DNA of 64,000 nt from Formosa haliotis (GTDB lineage Bacteria > Bacteroidota > Bacteroidia > Flavobacteriales > Flavobacteriaceae): positions 1,733,501-1,797,500 of the forward strand of contig NZ_BDEL01000001.1 of NCBI RefSeq assembly GCF_001685485.1. The letters run 5' to 3'. The translations under genes were made by a program, and so were the position numbers. The notes under the pieces are model-generated. The model was given only the letters and a program-made list of their open reading frames with translations. It was not told where the DNA came from and searched no databases. This document shows, piece after piece, positions 29,137 through 38,964 of the stretch (its first letter is position 1; each line of letters starts with the position of its first letter).

Positions 29137-30129
29137 TTAAGTCGATTTAAATCGTTTTACAATTAAAATAATAAGGCTAACTGCAATAGATAACGCTCCT
29201 AGAGCCAATGCTATTCCTAACGGGATATAATATAATAGTGTTTTTGGCGTAAAACTTTCTTCTTCATATTCTATAGGTTCTAGCGTGTCTAATTCCTTAT
29301 AAATATTCTGAAGTGCTTCTGTGTCTATCGCTCTAAAATACTTACCATTGGTCATTTCGGCGATATCCTTTAGGGTGCGTTCATCTAAATCTGAATCTTT
29401 AGATGTCGGGTCGCCAATACCAATAGTATAAATTACTGTCGAATCTTTTTTGGCCAAGTTAGCAGCATCTAATGGTAAAATTTCCATTCCAGAATCTACA
29501 CCATCGGTTAAAATTAACATCACCTTATGTGGAATCGTATCGCGCTTAAACATGTCCATGCCCTTTACAATAGCTTTCCCAATATTCGTCATTTGCCCGG
29601 CCATCCCCACATCGGCCTCGTCTAACATCGTACTAACCGTTTTTAAATCGGAAGTAAAAGGGGCTTGTATATAGGCATTAGATGCAAAGAATAGCAAACC
29701 TAAACGGTCACTTTTTCGTTCCTTTACAAAATCTTTCATGATATGTTTTACGGCAGACCAACGGGTTGTACGTTTGTCGTCTATATACCAATCGGTATTG
29801 GCCATACTAAACGAAATATCGGCAGCGATTAAAAAGTTTCGTGCTGTTTTTATTTTCTTTTCTGGTTTCCCAACCAATTCTGGCGAGGCTAAAGCCACTA
29901 CTAATAATCCCCAGATACTATACATGACCAACCAAGCAAACCAACTACGTTTTTTTACCTGAGATGCTTTTTTAGGTTTTTGATCGGATACCGTCGCGGC
30001 TCTATTAAAATAAGGATACCGCAAAGCACTACTTCGGTTTTTTATAGCTGGTAACAACCAATATACCAAGAGCGGTAATGGTAGTAACAGTATAACCCAC
30101 GGATATTCGAAATGGAAATTATCTGGCAT
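29137..30129 (-). CDS. batA: BatA VWA-domain protein
   Basis: A 330-aa inner-membrane protein. N-terminal helices lie near residues 10-28 and 65-80. The VWA domain has MIDAS residues DISFS near residue 105, plus a conserved Thr/Asp in LILTDGVDSG, and a C-terminal helix lies at about 303-325. The Bat proteins are linked to oxidative-stress tolerance and cell-envelope integrity in Bacteroides and Leptospira; the mechanism is not settled. Its start overlaps the previous gene by 11 bp. Confidence 0.9.
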   Translation of the reverse strand: MPDNFHFEYPWVILLLPLPLLVYWLLPAIKNRSSALRYPYFNRAATVSDQKPKKASQVKKRSWFAWLVMYSIWGLLVVALASPELVGKPEKKIKTARNFLIAADISFSMANTDWYIDDKRTTRWSAVKHIMKDFVKERKSDRLGLLFFASNAYIQAPFTSDLKTVSTMLDEADVGMAGQMTNIGKAIVKGMDMFKRDTIPHKVMLILTDGVDSGMEILPLDAANLAKKDSTVIYTIGIGDPTSKDSDLDERTLKDIAEMTNGKYFRAIDTEALQNIYKELDTLEPIEYEEESFTPKTLLYYIPLGIALALGALSIAVSLIILIVKRFKST

Positions 30130-30637
30130 GCTTTCTTATCCAATTAATGCTTTTATTACTAAATAATTCTCTATTGAATGAGGCCGAATCTGACACCTCA
30201 TGCTTATATACAGCCGCTAAAATTAAAGCTTCATCGCCTTTATAATTTGAACCTTGTACCTTATCATCTAAAAACTGTAACCAATCTGCACCATGCAAAC
30301 CGGCCACTTGCTGTCTTCCAAAAGTTTGTAAGGCCGTTTGTTTTAATTGAAACATTACGGCATTTATAAAAGACACGGCATCTAAATCTGTTTGGTGTTG
30401 TAAGACTTGTATTTGTGCAATAGCCTCCCTTAAATACTGCTTCTTTTTATAATGCTTGTATATCTTATACCCTATAAAAACTAACAATAGAATCATTAAG
30501 GCAAATACTATTTTCCAACCTATCGTATCGAACGTAAATGGCACTGGTGCTGGTTCAATAATATCTCCCATAGCCAAATCGGAAGCTGTAGTAGCATCTT
30601 GAAGTACTATTAAATTATATAATTTGAATACTAGCAT
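30119..30637 (-). CDS. DUF4381-like Bat-operon membrane protein
   Basis: 172 aa. A short N-terminal segment ends in the proline-rich IEPAPVPFTFDT. One transmembrane helix follows at about 42-60 (WKIVFALMILLLVFIGYKIY), then a basic stretch and a cytoplasmic helical domain with GLHGADWLQFLDDK. This is the arrangement of the DUF4381 protein found between the DUF58 and VWA genes in MoxR/Bat operons. It is 3 bp from the DUF58 gene and overlaps batA. Confidence 0.82.
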   Translation of the reverse strand: MLVFKLYNLIVLQDATTASDLAMGDIIEPAPVPFTFDTIGWKIVFALMILLLVFIGYKIYKHYKKKQYLREAIAQIQVLQHQTDLDAVSFINAVMFQLKQTALQTFGRQQVAGLHGADWLQFLDDKVQGSNYKGDEALILAAVYKHEVSDSASFNRELFSNKSINWIRKHAR

Positions 30638-30640
30638 ATA

Positions 30641-31576
30641 TTACTTCGATTCGTATTGGGTAAACACTTTTATTAATTGATCTTCCACAGGGTCGACCGT
30701 ATTAATTTTAAAAAGTGTAATATTATATTTTTCTATTTCTTGTTTAAAGCCATCGTAATTGGTTTTAAAATCTTCTTTTAAATCCTTTACAATACGTTTT
30801 CTGTTTTTTGAAATACTAATTTGTTTCTCGTTATTGGTTAGTGTAATTTTTTCCTTCGGAAGTGATTCTTCCATCGGGTCGAACACCTTTACCAAAACCA
30901 CATCATTATGTTCAGATAGTAAACTTAAATACTGTATGGTTTCTTTATTATATCTAAAAAAATCACTGATTATAATCACTAAAAAATCGTGTGTAATGAT
31001 GTTTTGAAGTTTAGAAATAACACCTTTTAAAGCTTCAGAAAAATCGAAAGGTTTATGTTCGTAAATGCTATTATTAGCATCTACAATATGCTGAAAAAAC
31101 TGTAGCATGTTTCGCTGATCGCGCTTAGGCGTTGTTAAATCATAGCTATCGCCTTTAAACACTAAACCCCCAACGCGATCGCCACCTTTCATTATTTTGT
31201 AGGCCGAGATTGCTGCCAATTCTCCTGCAATTACCGCTTTAGTTTTATTAACCGACCCAAATCCCATAGTTGGCGACTGATCGACAAAAATAAACGCCGG
31301 CTTTTCTTTTTCTTCTGTAAATACTTTGGTGTGGGTTACGCCGGTTTTGGCTGTTACTTTCCAGTCTATATTTCTAATATCATCGCCAATAACATAAGGG
31401 CGAGCTTCTTCAAAATCTAAACCTCTTCCTCGTAAACGCGAGGCATATCTACCAGACAATACGCTATTCGATTTTTGCGTACCTACTTTAAAATTAAGCA
31501 CGGTGTTAAGCCACTCGTATTTTAACAAATGTTCGAGGGTTAAAAAAACAGAATCTGTTTGTGATTTTGAAGCCAT
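30641..31576 (-). CDS. DUF58 domain protein of the Bat operon
   Basis: A 311-aa cytoplasmic VWA-like protein. The DUF58 signature RGRGLDFEEARPYVIGDDIRNIDW is at about residues 49-72, followed by TKVFTEEKEKPAFIFVDQSPTM (a degenerate MIDAS, D-Q-S). It is a usual partner of the MoxR ATPase encoded 17 bp upstream in the operon. It probably helps present envelope client proteins; this is inferred from family context. Confidence 0.92.
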   Translation of the reverse strand: MASKSQTDSVFLTLEHLLKYEWLNTVLNFKVGTQKSNSVLSGRYASRLRGRGLDFEEARPYVIGDDIRNIDWKVTAKTGVTHTKVFTEEKEKPAFIFVDQSPTMGFGSVNKTKAVIAGELAAISAYKIMKGGDRVGGLVFKGDSYDLTTPKRDQRNMLQFFQHIVDANNSIYEHKPFDFSEALKGVISKLQNIITHDFLVIIISDFFRYNKETIQYLSLLSEHNDVVLVKVFDPMEESLPKEKITLTNNEKQISISKNRKRIVKDLKEDFKTNYDGFKQEIEKYNITLFKINTVDPVEDQLIKVFTQYESK

Positions 31577-31593
31577 GTTTTTCGTTTTAACTA

Positions 31594-32568
31594 TTATGCA
31601 ACAACGGCTACCACTTCTAAAATCTTTTCGATAACTTGATTTACGGTTATTCCTTCTGCTCTGGCTTTATAACTAAGTGCTATACGATGTCTTAATACAT
31701 CTTTAATTACAGCTTGAATATTATCTGGAGACACAAAATCTTTACCACTCATCCAAGCATTAACACGGCTACAACGGTCTAGAGCAATGGTACCACGCGG
31801 GCTCGCTCCAAAATCGATCCATTCGGCTAAACCTTTATCAAAACGGTCTGGGTAACGTGTTGCTGAAATTAAACTCACCATATACTTTTCGAGTTCTTCA
31901 GTTACTTTTATAGTATTAATTTCATTTCGAGCATCAAAAATATGCTGTTGTGAAATGGTCTCAGGTTTTACTTTATTTTCTTTTGAAACCACAGATTGTT
32001 CTTTCTTATTTAAACGAAGAATTCCTAATTCTGAAGCATCATCTGGATAATCAATCACCACATGCATGATAAAACGGTCCATTTGCGCTTCAGGCAATGG
32101 GTATGTTCCTTCCTGTTCTATCGGGTTTTGGGTGGCCATAACCATAAATAGAGGCTCCATAGGATAGGTTGTTCCTGCAACCGTAACTTGGCGTTCTTCC
32201 ATCGCTTCTAAAAGTGCCGATTGCACCTTCGCTGGCGAACGGTTTATCTCATCGGCCAAAATAAGATTACTAAAAATTGGTCCTTTTTGAAAAGAGAACT
32301 TCTCTTCTGCATCGGGCTGATAGATTTCTGTTCCGGTTATATCGGTAGGTAATAAATCTGGTGTAAATTGTATTCTGCTTAAATCGCAATCTAAATACTT
32401 AGATAAGGTTTTTATAGCACGTGTTTTTGCTAAACCTGGTAATCCTTCTAATAGCATATTACCATCGGCCAACAAAACCAATACAATACGGTCTATTAAA
32501 TTATCTTGCCCAATAATTGAGACTGACATTTCTTTTTTTAAGGTGTTGATGGCTTCTAATGCTGTCAT
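31594..32568 (-). CDS. MoxR-family AAA+ ATPase
   Basis: A 324-aa AAA+ protein with Walker A GLPGLAKT near residue 42, Walker B LILADEINR near 105, sensor-1 ATQNP, and the C-terminal lid. It is the first gene of the six-gene minus-strand operon moxR-DUF58-DUF4381-batA-batB/C-batD. MoxR proteins act as chaperone-like ATPases for VWA partners. The promoter must lie in the 32569-32767 gap, where I could not assign a clear -7 box. Confidence 0.95.
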   Translation of the reverse strand: MTALEAINTLKKEMSVSIIGQDNLIDRIVLVLLADGNMLLEGLPGLAKTRAIKTLSKYLDCDLSRIQFTPDLLPTDITGTEIYQPDAEEKFSFQKGPIFSNLILADEINRSPAKVQSALLEAMEERQVTVAGTTYPMEPLFMVMATQNPIEQEGTYPLPEAQMDRFIMHVVIDYPDDASELGILRLNKKEQSVVSKENKVKPETISQQHIFDARNEINTIKVTEELEKYMVSLISATRYPDRFDKGLAEWIDFGASPRGTIALDRCSRVNAWMSGKDFVSPDNIQAVIKDVLRHRIALSYKARAEGITVNQVIEKILEVVAVVA

Positions 32569-32767
32569 GCGTTTTGAATTAAATTTCCTATAAAGTTAAT
32601 AAAGCAAATGGAATAAAAAAAACACTATAGCATATTAAAATCTGTACTACAAATTACTTCTGATTTTAAGATTTTCCATAAAAGAGACATAAAGTAGACA
32701 GGATTACAAAATTGGACACTATTTTTAATCGAAGCTCACAACTATGGCCAAACTAGATGTCTTAAAC

Positions 32768-32800
32768 AAAAAAAAAGAGCACCTATTAAGATGCTCTTTT
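32768..32800 (-). terminator. Intrinsic terminator of sulfatase 1
   Basis: On the minus strand AAAAGAGCA pairs with TGCTCTTTT-type sequence across a 10-nt loop, followed by nine T. It lies 24 bp after the stop. Confidence 0.88.
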
Positions 32801-32824
32801 ACTGTATTAAATGAGGTATTACAA

Positions 32825-34366
32825 TTAACCTCCAGTACTTTCCGAAAGTTTACGCATTACTTCTTCTAAGTTAAAACTTGCTGGTTTTTGTCTAGGTGGG
32901 AATTCTTTAAATGTTTCTAAGAATTTAGCTGCTTCTTTTTGTGCTGGCACAATTAAAAAGGCATGACGTAATACAAAATCCCAGTACGTATTAGATGTAA
33001 TATCTGCTTGCTCGTATGGATCTGCTCTTAAATCGAACATTTTTGGTAAACGTAACGGTGTAAATGGCTCTGCCCAAATTTTTAATGTTCCTTCTTGTCT
33101 TTGCTCCAAGAATACTAGTTTCCAGTTTTCGTAACGAATTCCTGTTAACTGCGTATCATCGTTAAAATAGAAGAATTCTCTTCTTGGCGAACGCTCTTCT
33201 TTACCTGTTAAATAAGGTAAAATGTTATATCCATCTAAATGTACTTTAAATGTTTTACCATTGGCTTTATGACCACCTTTTTTCAATTCTTCAGAAATAT
33301 TAGGTTCTCCTGCAGCTGCTAATAAGGTTGGTAACCAATCCATACCACTTACAATTTCGTTAGAAATTTGTCCTGGCTTAATATGACCTGGCCAACGTAT
33401 CATAGCAGGCGAACGGAAAGCTCCTTCCCAGTTTGTTTCCTTCTCACTTCTAAATGGGCTATTCCCAGCATCTGGCCATGAGTTTTTGTGTGGACCATTA
33501 TCAGACGTATAAATTACAATAGTATTATCTGCAATTCCCATATCTTCTAACGATTTAAGCATTTTTCCAACATGGTTATCATGCTCAATCATACCGTCGG
33601 CATACTCTGTTCTAGCAGTTAAACCTGGTTTATCTCTATGCTCTTCTTTTACGTGTGTATATAAGTGCATACGAGTCGTGTTAAACCACACAAAAAATGG
33701 TTTATCTTGGTTTACTTGCTTTTTCATAAACGCAATGGCTGCATCAGATGTTTCATCATCTATAGTTTCCATACGCTTTTTAGTTAAAGGTCCCGTATCT
33801 TCAACTTTACCATCAGACGTAGAGTGAATAACCCCTCTTGGGCCGAATTCCTCTTTAAATTTAGGATCTGTTGGGTAGTTTCTGTTTTCTGGCTCTTCTT
33901 CTGCATTTAAGTGGTATAAATTTCCGAAGAACTCATCGAAACCATGGTTTGTTGGTAAGAACTTATCTAAATCTCCTAAGTGATTTTTACCAAATTGTCC
34001 TGTTGCATACCCTAGTGGTTTTAATAACTCGGCAATAGTTGGATCTTCTTTTCTAAGTCCGATGTCAGATCCAGGTAATCCTACTTTAGACATCCCTGTT
34101 CTGTAAATGGATTGTCCTGTAATGAACGACGAACGTCCTGCAGTACAACTTTGCTCTGAATAATAATCTGTAAAGATCACCCCTTCTCTACCAATACGGT
34201 CGATATTAGGTGTTTGGTACCCTACAATACCCATACCGTAAGCACTTACGTTAGTGGTACCAATGTCATCTCCAAAAATCACCAAAATATTTGGCTTTTT
34301 CTGGGCAAAAGCTCCTACGACAAAGCCGCAGACTAATGCTAAAGTTAAAAGTTTGTTTTTTCTCAT
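32825..34366 (-). CDS. Secreted sulfatase 1 (formylglycine type)
   Basis: Alkaline-phosphatase-superfamily sulfatase, 513 aa, with a signal peptide of about 22 residues (cut after FAQ). Metal-binding GDDIG is at 32-36. The maturation motif C74-T-A-G-R is followed by SSFITGQ, and GKNHLGD, DNGPHKNSW and the FGNLYHLNAEEEPE subgroup signature are present. The motif has Ala where the textbook form (C/S)-x-P-x-R has Pro. It presumably removes sulfate from a polysaccharide or its oligosaccharides outside the cytoplasm; the substrate cannot be read from sequence. It has its own terminator and a promoter with a direct repeat, right after the paired regulator gene. Confidence 0.93.
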   Translation of the reverse strand: MRKNKLLTLALVCGFVVGAFAQKKPNILVIFGDDIGTTNVSAYGMGIVGYQTPNIDRIGREGVIFTDYYSEQSCTAGRSSFITGQSIYRTGMSKVGLPGSDIGLRKEDPTIAELLKPLGYATGQFGKNHLGDLDKFLPTNHGFDEFFGNLYHLNAEEEPENRNYPTDPKFKEEFGPRGVIHSTSDGKVEDTGPLTKKRMETIDDETSDAAIAFMKKQVNQDKPFFVWFNTTRMHLYTHVKEEHRDKPGLTARTEYADGMIEHDNHVGKMLKSLEDMGIADNTIVIYTSDNGPHKNSWPDAGNSPFRSEKETNWEGAFRSPAMIRWPGHIKPGQISNEIVSGMDWLPTLLAAAGEPNISEELKKGGHKANGKTFKVHLDGYNILPYLTGKEERSPRREFFYFNDDTQLTGIRYENWKLVFLEQRQEGTLKIWAEPFTPLRLPKMFDLRADPYEQADITSNTYWDFVLRHAFLIVPAQKEAAKFLETFKEFPPRQKPASFNLEEVMRKLSESTGG

Positions 34367-34455
34367 GAACTTGATTTAAAAAATTAATGTAAAATTCTGA
34401 ATGTTAAGTTAATTGATTAAAAGCGATTTTTAAATCGTTTTTTTAATAAACTAAT

Positions 34456-34503
34456 CAAATGTAATAAAACCTAAGTATACGATAAAAGGACAAATAGTGG
34501 ACA
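34456..34503 (-). promoter_or_regulatory. Sulfatase 1 promoter: -7 box and 11-bp-spaced direct repeat
   Basis: Read on the minus strand: TGTCC, 6 bp, TGTCC (34488-34503), then 24 bp, then TACATTTG (34456-34463), a perfect TAnnTTTG -7 box about 90 bp before the ATG. Sulfatase 2 has the same layout at 38965-39012. The repeat begins at the base next to the regulator stop. A CGATTT/AAATCG hairpin (34424-34437) lies in the leader. Confidence 0.6.
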
Positions 34504-35376
34504 CTAAATCTTACTTATGTAACTTTCTATACTCTCAGTATTTTTTAAATCCAGTTTTCGTTTTAAACGATAGCGTTTCTTTTTTAGCCCTTCTCTAGTA
34601 ATATTTAAAGTATTACAAACTTGTTCACTATTCATGTGTAATTTAATTAAAGCGCAATAATACTGTTCAGACTTTGTTAGGCTGGGGTGCTTAATTAATA
34701 ACTGCGCATAAAAATTCTTGTGAATATTATTAAATAACATCTCGAATTCCTGCCAGTTATCATCAGAGAACATTAAAGACGCATTAATCTCATTGGTTAG
34801 TTTCGATATGTTTTGTGCAACCTCAGCACTTTTTGTATTAAGTAATATTTGATCGAGCTTTTTAGATATGGATGATAGTACATCCTCCTTTTGCTTATCC
34901 TTTAAAGTTAAAGCTAAAAGTTCTTTCTCTTTAAGTTCACGCTGAAGTCGTTCGTTTTTCAAGTCCTGATGGGCTTGAGCCAAATCGCTAATATTGGTAC
35001 CCACGCCCATAAAGTAGTGTTCGCAATCATACTCAAAACCATAGCCTTCAAACACATAGGGTATTAATTTTCCTTTTTTAGTTAAGAAACTACCGTATAC
35101 TTGTTTTACATAATTTTGAGTCTTTATTTTACTTAAACCCTGAGCAATAGCATCTACTGAAGCATTATCGATAAAGAAAAAAGGTTCTTGTTTAAAAGAT
35201 TCTTCGGCACTATAACCAGTAACTCTTAAATGCTGTTCGTTACATGTAAAAAGTTTATATACGCCGTTGTACTCCTTATAGACGTAAAACACGCCAGGGA
35301 TATTATCTACTATTTGTCTACTAAAAAAATCTTGCTGAACAAAAAGGTCTAAATTATTAACTAAAACATCGCTCAT
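34504..35376 (-). CDS. PAS-sensor helix-turn-helix regulator 1
   Basis: A 290-aa cytoplasmic regulator. A PAS-like domain covers about 20-132 (NIPGVFYVYKEYNG, VTGYSAEES, EGYGFEYD, GVGTNISD) and a coiled coil about 133-172. The C-terminal domain (225-285, LTKSEQYYCALIKLHMNSEQVCNTLN, then a basic KKKRYRLKRKL) has the LuxR-like HTH form seen in Bacteroidetes regulators. No histidine-kinase or receiver motif is present, so it is probably a one-component sensor. It is paired with sulfatase 1 downstream, 137 bp apart. A paralogue of identical length sits in front of sulfatase 2. Confidence 0.82.
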   Translation of the reverse strand: MSDVLVNNLDLFVQQDFFSRQIVDNIPGVFYVYKEYNGVYKLFTCNEQHLRVTGYSAEESFKQEPFFFIDNASVDAIAQGLSKIKTQNYVKQVYGSFLTKKGKLIPYVFEGYGFEYDCEHYFMGVGTNISDLAQAHQDLKNERLQRELKEKELLALTLKDKQKEDVLSSISKKLDQILLNTKSAEVAQNISKLTNEINASLMFSDDNWQEFEMLFNNIHKNFYAQLLIKHPSLTKSEQYYCALIKLHMNSEQVCNTLNITREGLKKKRYRLKRKLDLKNTESIESYISKI

Positions 35377-35648
35377 AATTCTGGTATTGAAAATAACTAA
35401 AACCTAAATATAAAGTATATTTTTACGTTCTCATAACTTAAATAGCAAACCTTAAAATTCTAGCTCATAGAAAATCTAAAAAGCACCAGACTTTAAATAC
35501 CTTAAAGCTATAACTTATTTTTTTTTGATATAAACATCCTTTTAGTTACCTTAGAAAGAGTAAGCACTTTACACCAAACACTTACAACAATCTATTTATC
35601 AACAAATAGCTTATCACGAAAAACAACCAGTTCGCAACACCATACCTT

Positions 35649-36395
35649 ATGAAAAACCTAAAAACCATTGTTTGCTTAATTCTATTAACACTACCACAAC
35701 TTTCTTCTGCTCAGGCTGCAATAATTGCAATGATTTTTGGTGATAAAGTGGCTTCAGAAAATTTCAATATTAGTATGGAAATAGGAGTGCCCTTTAACTC
35801 GTTTTCAAATTTAGAACACTCTAAAATTAAAAACGGAATTAATTTCGGGATTGCCGGTAATATAAAATTTTCAGACAATTGGTTTCTAAGTCCAACGGTT
35901 TACTTTTTATCGTCTAGAACCACCAACCTATCTTCGGCTAGTTTAATGTCCGAGGATGCGTATTTAAATGCAATATATCAAGATGTTCCGGCTACATATA
36001 AACTAAACTATACCGATGTAAATGTGTTAGTTGCGTACCAACCAACGGGATCTAATTTTAGATTCGGATTAAGTCCGCAGATCTCATTTTTAGGTAAGGC
36101 ACGAGCAGAATACGAAGGGTCTGAAGGTGACTTCTCTCAAAATATAAAATCGTATACCAACAAAACAGATTACGGAATAATTGCTAATCTAGGTTATTAT
36201 TTAAAGGCTGGAAATGATGGTAAAGGCATTATTTTTAATTTAAGATATTACCAAGGGTTTACAGATGTATTTAAAGACAGTTTTGCTGCAGGCAACAACC
36301 GAAGCAGTTATTTTGCTGTACACGTAAGTTTACCTTTTATTACCGATGCGCTGGCTCAAAAAAACTTAGATGAAGTAGAGTTAGAGAAAAAATAA
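35649..36395 (+). CDS. Predicted outer-membrane beta-barrel protein
   Basis: 248 aa with a signal peptide ending near SSAQ. It then shows alternating hydrophobic strands typical of the small 8-stranded barrels of Bacteroidetes (SMEIGVPFNSF, INFGIAGNIKFSDNWFLSPTVYF, FRFGLSPQISFLGKARAEY, YGIIANLGYYLKA, GIIFNLRYYQG). It ends with a charged tail and not with an aromatic residue. It is divergent from PAS-HTH regulator 1 and convergent with the next gene, 23 bp apart. Function unknown; a link to the sulfatase locus is only by position. Confidence 0.7.
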   Translation: MKNLKTIVCLILLTLPQLSSAQAAIIAMIFGDKVASENFNISMEIGVPFNSFSNLEHSKIKNGINFGIAGNIKFSDNWFLSPTVYFLSSRTTNLSSASLMSEDAYLNAIYQDVPATYKLNYTDVNVLVAYQPTGSNFRFGLSPQISFLGKARAEYEGSEGDFSQNIKSYTNKTDYGIIANLGYYLKAGNDGKGIIFNLRYYQGFTDVFKDSFAAGNNRSSYFAVHVSLPFITDALAQKNLDEVELEKK

Positions 36396-36418
36396 ATGTA
36401 CAATTCCTTAATGAGGTT

Positions 36419-37075
36419 TTAAAACAACATTTTAACTCCGGTATACAACATGGCTCGTGTATTCACTACATCGTACTGCGGTTCAAAAAACACATTAACA
36501 ACGGGGCCGTTTGTGTTAAATATTTTACCTACCCCAGCACCTAAAGGTACCTCGTGATTTCCGGTTTCAAAATTAAAAAGCATACGCGGGTGACTTCTAA
36601 AATACCAGCCCTTATTAAAATCGTGATATAATCCTGGTTGAAATTCCATCATAAAAATATCATCTCCGCCTTGCAACGTGGTTAGTGTGATAACTTTCCA
36701 TGCACCGAATTTACTAACCGACACAAAGTTAACCCCACCGGCCCATCCGGCATGATTTATATAACTTACAACCCCACCAACACCAAATTGATGCTTTCCA
36801 TTTTCAGATTGAAACAAGCGTGCTGCTAAAAAATTTGTACTTGTAAACTCGCTATCTTCATGGTAATTCGCTTCAAACTCGGTTGTAAATCTCACAAACC
36901 ATTTCCCGTTAATGGTCATATTTCCTAGTAATTGAATTCGAGAAAAATCGTCGCCATAAAAGCGATTCCAGATACCTAATGTTGGACTAGGATCTATAGG
37001 ATTATTGGCATCTTGAGCGGTAGCCATAAACGTAAATAGGCTACAAAAAATTATTAAGGTTATTTTTTTTATCAT
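36419..37075 (-). CDS. Predicted outer-membrane porin-like protein
   Basis: 218 aa from the ATG at 37075 (MIKKITLIIFC), which gives a signal peptide ending at ATAQ. The longer frame adds 19 hydrophilic residues and is rejected. The C-terminal half (GAGVGKIFNTNGPVVNVFFEPQYDV) resembles the porin-like proteins often labelled neuromedin U family, and it ends in Phe as barrels do. It lies between the two sulfatase-regulator modules, so it may serve uptake of sulfated oligosaccharides; this is inference. Confidence 0.65.
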   Translation of the reverse strand: MIKKITLIIFCSLFTFMATAQDANNPIDPSPTLGIWNRFYGDDFSRIQLLGNMTINGKWFVRFTTEFEANYHEDSEFTSTNFLAARLFQSENGKHQFGVGGVVSYINHAGWAGGVNFVSVSKFGAWKVITLTTLQGGDDIFMMEFQPGLYHDFNKGWYFRSHPRMLFNFETGNHEVPLGAGVGKIFNTNGPVVNVFFEPQYDVVNTRAMLYTGVKMLF

Positions 37076-37276
37076 ATTAAAATTTTTAGTCTTGGGTTTC
37101 GTGTTTGTTTGTAAAGACCTAATAGCACACATTTAAACAAGATACAAATTATGACGTGCATAAATTAACTCTAAAACATAAATCTATGCTTTGTCCAGAC
37201 AGTATAAAGAAACATGTAAATTAAAACAATACTTATAAGACGTGTAAAAGTCCATGTATCGCAAATATTGATATTT

Positions 37277-37309
37277 AAAAAGCTTCCAATTATAAACCGG
37301 AAGCTTTTC
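37277..37309 (-). terminator. Intrinsic terminator of sulfatase 2
   Basis: AAAAGCTTCC pairs with GGAAGCTTTT across an 11-nt loop, with a T-rich tail on the minus strand. It lies 30 bp after the stop. Confidence 0.85.
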
Positions 37310-37338
37310 TTAAAAAATGTAAATGCTATTAATTACTT

Positions 37339-38877
37339 TTAATTTTGAGCAGGAGTTTTTAGTTGTTCCATTACCTTATCTAAACTAAAACTTGCAGCCT
37401 CCATTCTTGGCGGATATTCTTTAAACGATTGTAAGAAATTTGCAACATAGTTTTGCGCTGGAACTAATAAAAACAAGTGATCGATCATCCAATCATAATA
37501 GGTATTAGATGTTATTTGAGCAAACTCATACGGGTCTCTTCTTAAGTTAAATAACAAAGGCACACGTAATGGTGTAAAAGGATTCGCCCATACTGCTAAG
37601 GTCCCTGGCATTCTTTGTTCCATAAAAATTAATTTCCAGTCGTCGTAGCGTAAAGCCGTTAAATCGCCATCATCAGAAAAATAGAAAATCTCATGTCGTC
37701 TTCCCTCTTCTTCTTGTCCGGTTAAATAAGGCAACATATTATACCCATCTAAATGCACTTTAAAGGTTTTACCTGCTGCTTTATACCCCGTTAATAATTG
37801 ATCCTTAACTTTATCATTTCCTGCGGCTGCTAAGAACGTCGGCATCCAGTCCATACCAGAAACAATTTCGTTAGAAACCATTCCGGCCGGAATTTTACCA
37901 GGCCATCTTACCATGGCAGGCACACGCCAACCACCTTCCCAGTTGGTATTCTTTTCTCCTCTAAACGGATTTAAAGCTGCATCTGGCCATGAGTTTTTAT
38001 GTGGTCCATTGTCTGTAGAATACATTACAATGGTATTATCTGCAATATTCAATTCATCTAACAAATCTAAGAACATACCAATATGCATATCGTGCTCTAT
38101 CATACCATCGCCATATTCACCTTGTCCAGATTTTCCGCGAAGTGATGGTTTTACGTGAGTTCTAAAGTGCATCCGGGTTCCGTTCCACCAGCAAAACCAT
38201 GGTTTTCCTGCTGCATTTTGTTTTCTAATCCAATCCATGGCCGCTTTCGATGATTCATCATCTATAGTTTCCATACGCTTTTTGGTTAGGGGTCCCGTAT
38301 CTTCAATTTTACCATCGGCGGTAGAGTGAATCACACCTCTTGGACCATATTTTTTTCTAAAATCTGGGTATTTAGCTGGATCTGGATAATCCTCTAATTC
38401 TGGTTCTTCTTCGGCATTTAAATGGTATAAATTCCCGAAAAACTCATCAAATCCATGATTGGTTGGTAAATGCTCATCGCGATCTCCTAAATGATTTTTA
38501 CCAAATTGCGCTGTAGAGTAACCTTGCGGTTTTAATAATTCTGCAATAGTAGGATCCTTTTCCGAAATTCCTTCTTTAGCACCTGGCATACCTACCTTAC
38601 TTAAGCCTGTACGAAATACACTCTGGCCTAAAATAAACGAGGAACGTCCTGCTGTACAACTTTGTTCTGCATAATAGTCTGTAAAGAGTACACCTTCTTT
38701 GGCAATTTTATCGATATTTGGTGTACGATAACCAACGAGTCCCATGGTATAGGCACTAATATTAGATTGCCCAATATCGTCTCCCCACAAGACCAAGATA
38801 TTTGGTTTTTTTTGTGCAAAAGCCCCGACAACTAAACCGCAGGTTAGCACTAAAGTCAATAGATTGTTTCTTTTCAT
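37339..38877 (-). CDS. Secreted sulfatase 2 (formylglycine type)
   Basis: 512 aa and a close paralogue of sulfatase 1, with a nearly identical signal peptide ending VVGAFAQ. C74-T-A-G-R, GDDIG at 32-36, GKNHLGDRDEHLP, DNGPHKNSW, and the C-terminal PRMEAASFSLDKVM tail are present. An insertion relative to sulfatase 1 lies around residue 175 (DYPDPAKYPDFRKKYG). It follows PAS-HTH regulator 2 and has a promoter laid out like that of sulfatase 1. Together with sulfatase 1 it marks a duplicated regulator-sulfatase module. Periplasmic or surface location is inferred from the signal peptide. Confidence 0.93.
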   Translation of the reverse strand: MKRNNLLTLVLTCGLVVGAFAQKKPNILVLWGDDIGQSNISAYTMGLVGYRTPNIDKIAKEGVLFTDYYAEQSCTAGRSSFILGQSVFRTGLSKVGMPGAKEGISEKDPTIAELLKPQGYSTAQFGKNHLGDRDEHLPTNHGFDEFFGNLYHLNAEEEPELEDYPDPAKYPDFRKKYGPRGVIHSTADGKIEDTGPLTKKRMETIDDESSKAAMDWIRKQNAAGKPWFCWWNGTRMHFRTHVKPSLRGKSGQGEYGDGMIEHDMHIGMFLDLLDELNIADNTIVMYSTDNGPHKNSWPDAALNPFRGEKNTNWEGGWRVPAMVRWPGKIPAGMVSNEIVSGMDWMPTFLAAAGNDKVKDQLLTGYKAAGKTFKVHLDGYNMLPYLTGQEEEGRRHEIFYFSDDGDLTALRYDDWKLIFMEQRMPGTLAVWANPFTPLRVPLLFNLRRDPYEFAQITSNTYYDWMIDHLFLLVPAQNYVANFLQSFKEYPPRMEAASFSLDKVMEQLKTPAQN

Positions 38878-38964
38878 GTAACTGGTTTTTATAAATTAAT
38901 ATTGATTCTTAGACAGAAAATAAGCTCATAAAATCCTGATTTTACAAACCTTATCTCCTTGTCT

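Noticed and set aside
37076..37132. 19-residue N-terminal extension of the porin-like protein
   Set aside because: Hydrophilic and placed before a clear signal peptide that starts at the ATG at 37075.
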